Origin: Chloroflexota bacterium
GTDB lineage: Bacteria; Chloroflexota; Anaerolineae; UBA7937; JACPPX01
Direction: 5' to 3'
Length of the DNA stretch: 11,731 bases
Assembly: GCA_016190785.1 (NCBI GenBank)
Contig: JACPPX010000114.1
Coordinates: forward strand, 1-11,731
Below, piece after piece: positions 6,023 through 11,731 of the stretch; position 1 is the first letter of the stretch, and each line of letters opens with the position of its first letter. The translations under genes were made by a program, and so were the position numbers. Below the pieces are notes generated by a model. It searched no databases, was not told the DNA's origin, and worked only from the letters and a program-made list of their open reading frames with translations.

Positions 6023-7012
6023 ATGATGGAAGAGTTGCGAGGAAAGAAGGTGTTGATCACCGGTGGCCTAGGCTTTATCGGCAGCAACCTGGCTCGGGCC
6101 TTGGTGGAACTGGGAGCGGAGGTCCTGCTTGTTGATTCCCTAATCCCCGATTATGGGGGAAATTTGTTGAATATCCAGGACATCCGGGAACGAGTGCGGA
6201 TCAATATCGCCGATATCCGAGACAAGCATTCCATGGACTGGCTGGTCCAGGGGCAGGATTACATCTTCAACCTTGCTGGACAAGTCAGCCACCTAGACAG
6301 CATGCAGGACCCCTACACTGACCTGGAGATAAATTGCCGCAGCCAGCTCTCCTTACTCGAAGCCTGCCGCCACCATAATCCAGAGGTGAAGATCGTCTAT
6401 GCCTCTACCCGCCAAATCTACGGTATACCTGACTACCTACCGGTAGACGAGAAACACCTTCTTCACCCCACGGATGTCAATGGGATCAACAAGATGGCCG
6501 GGGAGTGGTATCACATCCTGTACCACAATGTCTATGGCCTCCGCACAGCATCCCTGCGTTTGACCAATACCTACGGCCCCCGGCAATTGATGAAGCACAA
6601 CCGCCAAGGGTTCATCGGCTGGTTTATCCGTCTGGCGATAGATGGGCAGGAGATCCAAATTTACGGAGATGGAAAACAAAAGCGGGATCTAAACTATGTA
6701 GACGATGTGGTCCAAGCCTTTCTCCTGGCTGCCGTCCGGGAGGAGGCTAACGGCCAGGTGTTCAACCTGGGAGGCCCGGAGCCGGTAAACTTGATCGAGA
6801 TCGCTCTGCTCCTCAAAGAGATTTGCCCGGCATGTTCTTACAAGCTGGTCCCCTTCCCAAATGACATAAAAAGGATCGACATCGGAGATTACTACGCTGA
6901 CTATAAGAAAATCAAGAATACCCTCGGCTGGGAACCGACGATCGCCCCCCGCCAGGGTTTGGAAAGAACCGTTGATTATTACCAGCAGTACAAAGAATAT
7001 TACTGGTCATAG
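6023..7012 (+). CDS. SDR-family NAD-dependent nucleotide-sugar epimerase/dehydratase, with Asn replacing the catalytic Tyr
   Basis: A 329-residue extended short-chain dehydrogenase. The NAD-binding glycine motif is GGLGFIG (14-20) after a first beta strand, with an acidic D38 at the end of strand 2 that favours NAD over NADP. YASTRQIYG (126-134) is the usual Ser/Thr-containing strand, T129 lining up with the catalytic Ser/Thr. The YxxxK motif expected next appears as NGINK (153-157), followed by MAGEWYH, so lysine is kept but the catalytic tyrosine is Asn. Later landmarks are normal: RLTNTYGPRQ, IYGDGKQKRDLNYVDDVV and FNLGGPEP. Family members epimerise, dehydrate or decarboxylate NDP-sugars; the exact reaction cannot be read here. 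The ATGATG start begins immediately after the upstream stop codon with no clear ribosome binding site, so translational coupling is likely. A 40-base gap separates it from the aminotransferase. Confidence 0.88.
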   Translation: MMEELRGKKVLITGGLGFIGSNLARALVELGAEVLLVDSLIPDYGGNLLNIQDIRERVRINIADIRDKHSMDWLVQGQDYIFNLAGQVSHLDSMQDPYTDLEINCRSQLSLLEACRHHNPEVKIVYASTRQIYGIPDYLPVDEKHLLHPTDVNGINKMAGEWYHILYHNVYGLRTASLRLTNTYGPRQLMKHNRQGFIGWFIRLAIDGQEIQIYGDGKQKRDLNYVDDVVQAFLLAAVREEANGQVFNLGGPEPVNLIEIALLLKEICPACSYKLVPFPNDIKRIDIGDYYADYKKIKNTLGWEPTIAPRQGLERTVDYYQQYKEYYWS

Positions 7013-7041
7013 CCCTCTATAAGCCGAGATCGACCAGGTTC

Positions 7042-7045
7042 GAGG
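7042..7045 (+). promoter_or_regulatory. Ribosome binding site that fixes a TTG start
   Basis: GAGG lies 7 bases before the TTG at 7053. The frame is closed by a TAA at 7020-7022, and no ATG or GTG lies between that stop and the conserved N-terminus, so TTG at 7053 is the only sensible start for the aminotransferase. Confidence 0.65.
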
Positions 7046-7052
7046 CCTGACC

Positions 7053-8204
7053 TTGCAAAGAGCGAGAATTCCATTTTTAGACCTGCCGCGGCAGTACGCG
7101 GGGATGAGGGAAGAAATAGATGCGGCCCTCGCCCGGGTCATCTCTCGCGGCCGGTTTATCCTCGGCCCCGAGGTGGAAGCCTTTGAAGGAGAGTTCGCCG
7201 CATTCTGTGGTAAGCCCTATGCGATTGGGCTCGGTTCTGGGACGGAGGCCTTACATCTCGCCCTGTGGGCCGCGGGAGTGGGCCAGGGGGATGAAGTCAT
7301 CACTGTCCCCAACACCGCGGTGGCTACCGTGGCCGCCATTGAACTCGCCGGCGCCCGGCCAGTATTTGTGGATATCGACCCCCGGAGCTACAACCTCGAC
7401 CCCTCTCTACTCCAAGCAGCAATCACTCCCCGCACCAAGGCCATCATCCCCGTCCATCTCTATGGCCAAGCCGCAGACATGGAACCAACCTTGGGGGTAG
7501 CCGCCAAGCAAGGGATTAAGGTGATCGAGGATTGCGCCCAAGCCCATGGGGCAACCTATAAAGGAAAACCGCTCCCCTTTGGGGAGGTCGGGATGTTCAG
7601 CTTCTACCCCACCAAAAACTTGGGGGGATACGGCGATGGGGGAATGGTTGTAACCGACAAAAAAGATTTTGCAGAACGGGTTAGCTGGCTGCGGGAATAC
7701 GGTTGGACGGAGAGGTATTTCAGCCAATACCGAGGAACCAATAGCCGCTTGGATGAAATCCAGGCCGCAGTGCTGCGGGTCAAACTCCAGCGACTCAGGC
7801 AATGGAACGAGCGGCGTCGCTCCCTGGCCGGCCTCTACGATCGACTGCTGTCTAAAACCCCGGTCACTATCCCGATGAGAATGGAATATGGAGAGCCAGT
7901 CTATCACCTTTATGTCCTCCGCAGCCCTGCGAGGGGCAAACTGAAAAACTTTTTAAAAGAGAAGGGAGTCGATACTTTGATCCACTATCCCTATCCTATC
8001 CACCTCATGCCCGCCTATGCTGATCTAGCATACGGGGAAGGAAGCTTTCCCCAAGCGGAAGCCCATGCCCGGGAAGTCCTCTCTCTGCCCCTTTACGCCG
8101 AGATGGGAGAGAAGGAGGTGGAGCAGGTGGCAGAGCTTATTGTTGAATTTTTCCAGACTCTTGGTAAGAGTGAGACCAAAATAAAGGGAGCAGCGAGGAG
8201 ATGA
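7053..8204 (+). CDS. DegT/DnrJ/EryC1/StrS family PLP-dependent sugar aminotransferase
   Basis: A 383-residue fold-type I PLP enzyme of standard length for the family. The N-terminus has the typical IPFLDL (6-11) and the segment RFILGPEVEAFE. GSGTEAL (61-67) binds the PLP phosphate, EDCAQAHGA (159-167) supplies the ring-stacking and N1-contacting residues (D160, Q163), and FYPTKNLGGYGDGG carries the Schiff-base lysine K188. RLDEIQAAVLRVKL and the late HYPYPIHLMPAY are also family signatures. Such enzymes add an amino group to a keto-sugar nucleotide, usually from glutamate (ArnB, PseC, DesI and relatives); the sugar and the position aminated are not determined. The gene starts with TTG, supported by GAGG and by conservation of the first residues; the first ATG (residue 18) would delete the IPFLDL motif. 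Its stop overlaps the next gene by ATGA, consistent with a pathway unit. Confidence 0.93.
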   Translation: MQRARIPFLDLPRQYAGMREEIDAALARVISRGRFILGPEVEAFEGEFAAFCGKPYAIGLGSGTEALHLALWAAGVGQGDEVITVPNTAVATVAAIELAGARPVFVDIDPRSYNLDPSLLQAAITPRTKAIIPVHLYGQAADMEPTLGVAAKQGIKVIEDCAQAHGATYKGKPLPFGEVGMFSFYPTKNLGGYGDGGMVVTDKKDFAERVSWLREYGWTERYFSQYRGTNSRLDEIQAAVLRVKLQRLRQWNERRRSLAGLYDRLLSKTPVTIPMRMEYGEPVYHLYVLRSPARGKLKNFLKEKGVDTLIHYPYPIHLMPAYADLAYGEGSFPQAEAHAREVLSLPLYAEMGEKEVEQVAELIVEFFQTLGKSETKIKGAARR

Positions 8205-8590
8205 GAAAGATGAGCGAAGGAATGGCTACTGCTTTTTTCTTTATTTTGACGGCATTGCTGCTTAGCGGAACCGGGGAACTATTTCTCAAGCGAGGAGTAT
8301 CCCAAGTGGGGGTACTTTCCTTTACCCGAGAGAGAATAATCGCCGAATTGGCTCAGGTTTTCTCGCAGCCTTTTATCCTTATTGGTTTTCTATTGATCTT
8401 CTCTGGAGCAATCCTCTGGCTGGCGGCCATCTCCCGAGTAGAACTTAGCTGGGCCTATCCTATGCTCAGCCTGGGGTATATCTATGTCCTTCTGGTTTCT
8501 TGGATTTTCCTTGGAGAAACCATGTCTCCGCTGCGGCTCTTGGGCATACTGGTCATCGTCTCCGGAGTCTTTCTCCTCTTCCGCAGTTAG
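8201..8590 (+). CDS. ArnE-like small multidrug-resistance/EamA family membrane protein, putative sugar-lipid flippase
   Basis: A 129-residue protein with four hydrophobic helices (about 9-29, 57-77, 84-104 and 110-127). GELFLKRG (25-32) in helix 1 corresponds to the GQLxxK motif of ArnE, with Glu26 where ArnE has Gln. AYPMLSLGY (85-93) closely resembles the AYPMLSLNF segment of ArnE (compared from memory), and LGETMSPLRLLGILVIVSG matches the usual last helix. ArnE/ArnF flip aminoarabinose-phospho-undecaprenol to the outer face of the inner membrane, so a flippase for the lipid-linked sugar made by the preceding genes fits the context. A generic SMR transporter cannot be excluded. The ATG at 8201 overlaps the upstream TGA (ATGA). 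An alternative ATG at 8210 has an AGGAG 9 bases upstream, so the protein may be 126 residues long. It is the last gene of the operon, converging on the pilin gene with a 9-base gap. Confidence 0.8.
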   Translation: MRKMSEGMATAFFFILTALLLSGTGELFLKRGVSQVGVLSFTRERIIAELAQVFSQPFILIGFLLIFSGAILWLAAISRVELSWAYPMLSLGYIYVLLVSWIFLGETMSPLRLLGILVIVSGVFLLFRS

Positions 8591-8592
8591 GG

Positions 8593-8613
8593 TTTTGGCT
8601 CACAGCTCCAAAA
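8593..8613. terminator. Possible weak terminator between converging genes
   Basis: TTTTGG (8593-8598) and CCAAAA (8608-8613) form an inverted repeat with a small additional pairing inside. It straddles the end of the sugar operon and the last codons of the pilin gene. The stem is short and AT-rich, so function is uncertain. Confidence 0.3.
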
Positions 8614-8764
8614 TAGAGTCGATTATCCTTTGATATGTAGCCACCACTACCAGACCAAAGGTTAGAAGGATGAAGACCACAGTTATGGCCACCAGGAAAA
8701 TGAGCAGTGCATACTCGCTCAGTCCCTGGCCTTTCTCCTCGCCGAGCCAATGCTGGTCAAGCAT
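8600..8764 (-). CDS. Flp/Fap-type type IVb pilin
   Basis: A 54-residue pilin precursor. A short charged leader (MLDQHWLGEEKG) is followed by QGLSEYA and then a long hydrophobic helix. Cleavage after G12 would place Glu at +5 and Tyr at +6 of the mature protein, exactly the Flp pilin signature read by TadV/prepilin peptidase. The mature pilin would be 42 residues, typical for Flp. In known systems Flp subunits polymerise into thin adhesive Tad pili. No tad secretion genes (tadA, tadB, tadC, rcpA, tadV) are in the window, so the assembly machinery must lie elsewhere or be absent. The start at 8764 is favoured over the in-frame ATG at 8809, because GGGAGG lies 5 bases upstream and the leader length then fits the family. 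The gene is divergent from the helicase gene. Confidence 0.88.
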   Translation of the reverse strand: MLDQHWLGEEKGQGLSEYALLIFLVAITVVFILLTFGLVVVATYQRIIDSILEL

Positions 8765-8769
8765 TTTCC

Positions 8770-8775
8770 CCTCCC
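8770..8775 (-). promoter_or_regulatory. Ribosome binding site of the pilin gene
   Basis: On the minus strand GGGAGG ends 5 bases before the ATG at 8764. This strong Shine-Dalgarno site decides the short start over the longer in-frame ATG at 8809. Confidence 0.75.
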
Positions 8776-8783
8776 ACCCGGAA

Positions 8784-8811
8784 TGTATAAAACACCGATA
8801 TTTTGCCACAA
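8784..8811 (-). promoter_or_regulatory. Possible promoter of the pilin gene
   Basis: On the minus strand TTGTGG (8811-8806) and TATACA (8789-8784) are 16 bases apart, upstream of the ribosome binding site. The match is moderate. It overlaps the region that must also hold the promoter of the divergent helicase gene; for that gene a weak pair TTGCCA (8803-8808) and CTAGAT (8826-8831), 17 bases apart, is the best candidate. Confidence 0.4.
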
Positions 8812-8863
8812 GCTAGGAGAATAGTCTAGATCCCCTTGCACAAAATCGGGAACGATAACCCAT

Positions 8864-11017
8864 ATGCCCTCCCCCATTCTTGAAGGACTGAATCCAGCAC
8901 AGAGAGAAGCAGTTACCGCCCCGCCCGGGCCGATTCTGGTGGTGGCCGGGCCGGGTAGTGGCAAGACCCGAGTCCTCACCCACCGCGTTGCTTACCTAGT
9001 AGAGGACGGAGGGGTCCGCCCCTGGCATATCCTGGCGGTGACTTTCACCAACAAGGCAGCGCGGGAGATGAAAGAACGGCTCTTCCGCCTGCTCCCCAGC
9101 GCCGGGTTCCAGGAACTCACCCTGGGTACTTTTCATGCTTCCTGTGCCCGCATCCTCCGCCGCGATGGCCAGGGGGTGGGGGTGCCCCCGGATTTTGTGA
9201 TCTATGATGACAATGACCAAGAAGCGCTCATGGCTGAGATCATTGAGGACCTGGATCTGGACGAGAAGCAGTACCGGCCGGGATCGGTCCTCGCGGCCGT
9301 ATCTCGGGCGAAAAGCGAGCTGATCTCCCCCGAGTCTTTTCCGCGGGATAGCTATTGGCAGGAGATCCTGCAGCGGCTCTACTCCCGTTATGAAGAAAGG
9401 CTAGCCAAGAACAAGGCTTTGGATTTCGATGATCTCCTCACCCGCACTGTAGAACTCTTCCGCGAACATCCGCCGATGTTGGATAAATACCGCCAGCGCT
9501 TCCAACAAGTACTGGTCGACGAGTTCCAGGACACTAATATCGTCCAGTACGAACTAGTGAAACTTTTGACCCAAATCCACCGCTGCGTCTTTGCCGTAGG
9601 CGACGAAGACCAGAGCATATATTCCTGGCGAGGGGCCGATTCCCGCAATGTACGCCGCTTTCGCCAGGACTACCCCGAAGCGCGGGTAATGCTCCTTGAG
9701 GAGAACTACCGCTCCACCCAGAATATTCTGGACGCCGCCCAGGGAGTGATAATTCCCAATCCGGGTAGAGTAGATAAGTCCCTCTGGACCCAAAATCCCC
9801 CTGGTCTCCCCCTGACTTTGTTTGAAGCCTATGACCAGGAAGAGGAAGCCCAGTTTGTCCTCCATGAGATGGAAAGGCTCCTGGCGCGAGGAGAATATGG
9901 CCAGGGAGACTTTGCGGTGATGTACCGTACTAACGCCCAATCCCGGGCCCTGGAGGAGACTTTCCTGAGGGCAGGGATGCCCTATCGGCTGGTGGGGGCC
10001 ACCCGCTTCTACGCCCGGCGAGAGGTGAAGGACGTTTTGGCTTACTTACGGGTAATCCACAACCCTCAAGACGACTTGAGCCTGCTACGGATAATAAATG
10101 TCCCTCCCCGAAAAATCGGAAAGAAGACCATTGCGCAACTTGGAGAATGGGCAGAGAAACAAAGGATTTCTCTCTGGGAGGCTTTGCAACGTGTCGGTGA
10201 TGAGGAGGCTCCCCTCGACTCCCGGGGGCGGCGTTTGCTCCTCGGCTTTCTCAAGCTTCTGGAAGAACTCCGTATTGCGCGTCAAAGAGCGAAACTCCGC
10301 GACCTCTTGACCCTGGTCCTAGAGCGGAGTGGCTATCCTCGATATATCCGCGATGGCACCGAAGAGGGGGAGGACCGCTGGGCCAATGTTTTGGAGCTGG
10401 AGAATGTAGCCCAAGCCTACGATGATCTTCGCCCCGAGCAGGCGCTGACCACCTTTCTGGAAGAAGTGGCTCTGGTTTCTGATGTAGACAATCTGGAGGA
10501 AAGTGCCAGGGCCCCTCACTTTCTGACCCTGCACATGGCCAAAGGCTTGGAGTTTCCGGTGGTCTTCATCATCGGACTGGAGGAGGGGATCCTCCCCCAC
10601 AGCCGTTCCTCTGATGATCTGGCCGCCCTGGAAGAAGAGAGGCGACTCTTTTATGTGGGGATCACTAGAGCCAAATCAAGAGTATATCTAGTTTATGCCT
10701 TCCGCCGCTCCTCCCGTGGTTTTTCCCAGGTGAGCTCCCCCTCCCGCTTCCTTTTCGATATCCCGCCCCACCTCCTCAAAGGAGGAGAAGGGTGGCTCCG
10801 CCAAGAAGCACCGCGGGTAACTGCAACCTCTCTCAATCCCTCCACCAACCGCAAGCCACGGTTTGGCCCCGGGGACAAGGTTCGCCATCCACAGTTTGGA
10901 GAGGGGATCGTTGTCTCTAGCAAAGTGTTGGAAGACGACGAAGAAGTTACCGTGGCCTTTGTTGGGGATAAACCCAAAAGACTCCTCGCCAGTTTTGCCG
11001 ACATGGAAAAGGTATAA
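8864..11017 (+). CDS. UvrD/PcrA-type superfamily 1A 3'-5' DNA helicase
   Basis: A 717-residue helicase with all SF1A motifs: Q motif LNPAQREAV (9-17), Walker A AGPGSGKT (28-35), Ia TFTNKAAREM (from 60), Walker B VDEFQD (218-223), III VGDEDQSIYSWRGAD (245-259), IV ENYRS (280-284), V TLHMAKGLEF (555-564) and VI FYVGITRAK (596-604). The tail (about 666-717) carries GDKVRHPQFGEGIVV, the Tudor-like C-terminal module seen in PcrA/UvrD, which in characterised members contacts RNA polymerase. The enzyme unwinds DNA in nucleotide excision repair, removes recombinase filaments and resolves replication-transcription conflicts. It is slightly shorter than typical PcrA but shows no gap in the motifs. The ATG has no Shine-Dalgarno site. 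UvrD, PcrA and Rep cannot be separated with certainty from sequence reading; the C-terminal module favours PcrA/UvrD. Confidence 0.95.
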   Translation: MPSPILEGLNPAQREAVTAPPGPILVVAGPGSGKTRVLTHRVAYLVEDGGVRPWHILAVTFTNKAAREMKERLFRLLPSAGFQELTLGTFHASCARILRRDGQGVGVPPDFVIYDDNDQEALMAEIIEDLDLDEKQYRPGSVLAAVSRAKSELISPESFPRDSYWQEILQRLYSRYEERLAKNKALDFDDLLTRTVELFREHPPMLDKYRQRFQQVLVDEFQDTNIVQYELVKLLTQIHRCVFAVGDEDQSIYSWRGADSRNVRRFRQDYPEARVMLLEENYRSTQNILDAAQGVIIPNPGRVDKSLWTQNPPGLPLTLFEAYDQEEEAQFVLHEMERLLARGEYGQGDFAVMYRTNAQSRALEETFLRAGMPYRLVGATRFYARREVKDVLAYLRVIHNPQDDLSLLRIINVPPRKIGKKTIAQLGEWAEKQRISLWEALQRVGDEEAPLDSRGRRLLLGFLKLLEELRIARQRAKLRDLLTLVLERSGYPRYIRDGTEEGEDRWANVLELENVAQAYDDLRPEQALTTFLEEVALVSDVDNLEESARAPHFLTLHMAKGLEFPVVFIIGLEEGILPHSRSSDDLAALEEERRLFYVGITRAKSRVYLVYAFRRSSRGFSQVSSPSRFLFDIPPHLLKGGEGWLRQEAPRVTATSLNPSTNRKPRFGPGDKVRHPQFGEGIVVSSKVLEDDEEVTVAFVGDKPKRLLASFADMEKV

Positions 11018-11019
11018 AA

Positions 11020-11040
11020 GCGCCGGGGTAAACCCGGCGC
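11020..11040. terminator. Bidirectional intrinsic terminator between helicase and DUF5317 gene
   Basis: GCGCCGGG (11020-11027) and CCCGGCGC (11033-11040) form a perfect 8-bp GC-rich stem with a GTAAA loop. On the plus strand it is followed by AATATTTT, and on the minus strand by TTTTATACC. It therefore serves both converging genes, starting two bases after the helicase stop. Confidence 0.88.
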
Positions 11041-11066
11041 AATATTTTCGGCGAGCCCCGCTAGAC

Positions 11067-11621
11067 TTAGGGCTGGGCCCGCGCGCGCCCGAGCATTGCC
11101 TCCTGGACAAACCAGAAGGCGCCCGCGGCCACAAAAACATCCCCTATGCTGAACACCCGGGGGGCGGGCAAAGGATAGGCCACCCCGAAAATGTCCCCCA
11201 GGAAGGGCAACCTTGAATCTTCGGTCAGCGGCACGGAGTGACGGTAGCGCCCTTCGGTTTCTAGAGCCAAAAGCACATCCGGCATCTCCGCCTGGCGCAC
11301 CGCCTCCAAAGAAGTAGGCATCACCCCTCCATTAGCAGCAATCACTATAAAGTTGGAGGCCAGCCCCAATCCCAAAATTTTCAGCCCCGGAAGATGGCGA
11401 TTGAAAAAGACGGCACTCAGCAATGTAGAGAGCGCAACCAAATATAGAAAACCTATACTCTCATATAGAGTAGCCGGCCACCAAGGGGAGAAAATAGCCA
11501 GTTGCAGTCCCAACCCGAAGAGGATGAGGAGCGGGAAGCGAAAAGAAGTCTGGGCTAATAAAAAAATCCTCCCTCCTCGAAAAATGGCAATGGCCAGGGA
11601 GAGGAGGATAGCCAGGATCAT
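11067..11621 (-). CDS. DUF5317 family membrane protein
   Basis: A 184-residue membrane protein with about five hydrophobic segments (roughly 1-22, 28-46, 54-73, 80-96 and 155-172). The segment SNFIVIAANGGVMPTS (89-104) and the late pair FLGDIF and FSIGDVFVAAG are the conserved landmarks of DUF5317, a family of unknown function found mainly in Chloroflexota, Actinobacteria and Firmicutes. No catalytic residues are apparent. A hydrophilic stretch between the fourth and last helices (about 105-153) is probably a loop on one side of the membrane. The ATG overlaps the TGA of the upstream minus-strand gene by ATGA, so the two are likely co-transcribed and translationally coupled, with the promoter outside the window. 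The family call rests on motif recognition. Confidence 0.8.
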   Translation of the reverse strand: MILAILLSLAIAIFRGGRIFLLAQTSFRFPLLILFGLGLQLAIFSPWWPATLYESIGFLYLVALSTLLSAVFFNRHLPGLKILGLGLASNFIVIAANGGVMPTSLEAVRQAEMPDVLLALETEGRYRHSVPLTEDSRLPFLGDIFGVAYPLPAPRVFSIGDVFVAAGAFWFVQEAMLGRARAQP

Positions 11622-11731
11622 TTTTGCTCAGGACCGGCGAGGGGGTGGGCCAATGCCGGCTGAGGCTCTGCGACGATGGATGCCGGCTGGGTGGACTCCC
11701 GCTGGTAGAGCGCAGTGATAAAACTCTGCAC
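11618..11731 (-). CDS. C-terminal end of an unidentified protein, cut by window edge
   Basis: On the minus strand, frame is open from the right edge for 37 codons to a TGA at 11620-11618 that overlaps the DUF5317 start in an ATGA. The visible end begins VQSFITALYQRES and continues as a Pro/Ala-rich hydrophilic tail containing two near-identical QPA units (CAGCCGGCA twice). It looks like a helix end followed by a disordered tail. Nothing identifies the family. The overlap with a recognised gene is the main evidence that it is real. Confidence 0.55.
   Translation of the reverse strand: MQSFITALYQRESTQPASIVAEPQPALAHPLAGPEQK

Noticed and set aside
8765..8809. Longer pilin start at 8809
   Set aside because: It would give an unusually long leader and include the strong ribosome binding site within the coding sequence; the start at 8764 fits Flp leaders.

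Overview
The window looks like a stretch of a Chloroflexota (Anaerolineae-like) chromosome. The support is indirect: a DUF3048 lipoprotein with a Thr/Pro linker of the kind common in that phylum, a DUF2723 membrane protein with a large extracytoplasmic beta-sandwich tail, a DUF5317 membrane protein, moderately high GC, and several strong promoters lying almost on top of their start codons. No mobile element, CRISPR array, integrase or phage gene is visible. Most genes are ordinary chromosomal genes. The most interesting part is a compact four-gene sugar-lipid cassette in the middle.

Layout, left to right. (1) 2-322: 3' end of a protein with a lectin-like (concanavalin-type) fold. (2) 365-540: tRNA-Leu(GAG) with a near-perfect promoter and its own intrinsic terminator. 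(3) 565-3477: a large DUF2723/GT-C-like membrane protein. (4) 3517-4578: a DUF3048 (YerB-like) lipoprotein, separated by a strong two-way terminator from the convergent gene (5) rplI (ribosomal protein bL9, minus strand, 4639-5097). (6) 5213-8590: an operon on the plus strand holding a family-2 glycosyltransferase, an SDR-type nucleotide-sugar epimerase/dehydratase, a DegT/ArnB-type sugar aminotransferase and an ArnE-like small membrane protein. (7) 8600-8764: a tiny Flp-type pilin on the minus strand, divergent from (8) a UvrD/PcrA helicase (8864-11017). (9) 11020-11040: a two-way terminator, then a minus-strand pair: DUF5317 (11067-11621) and the C-terminus of an unidentified gene entering from the right edge (11618-11731), joined by an ATGA overlap.

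How the genes may work together. The 5213-8590 operon resembles the logic of the Gram-negative Arn pathway: sugar-nucleotide modification (SDR), transamination (DegT), transfer to a polyprenyl phosphate (GT2) and flipping across the membrane (ArnE-like). The DUF2723 protein 2 kb upstream has the GT-C-type architecture expected of a final transferase, although it has its own promoter. If so, the product would be an amino-sugar decoration of the cell envelope in a lineage generally thought to lack LPS; this is inference. The epimerase in the operon lacks the classical catalytic tyrosine, so its reaction may not be standard.

Transcription signals are unusually readable. Three genes (565, 3517, 5213) each have an extended -10 box (TGnTAnnAT) ending 13-14 bases before the ATG, which predicts mRNA leaders of only about 6-8 bases with no room for a Shine-Dalgarno site. 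Internal operon genes and the pilin instead show Shine-Dalgarno sites or overlapping stop/start codons.
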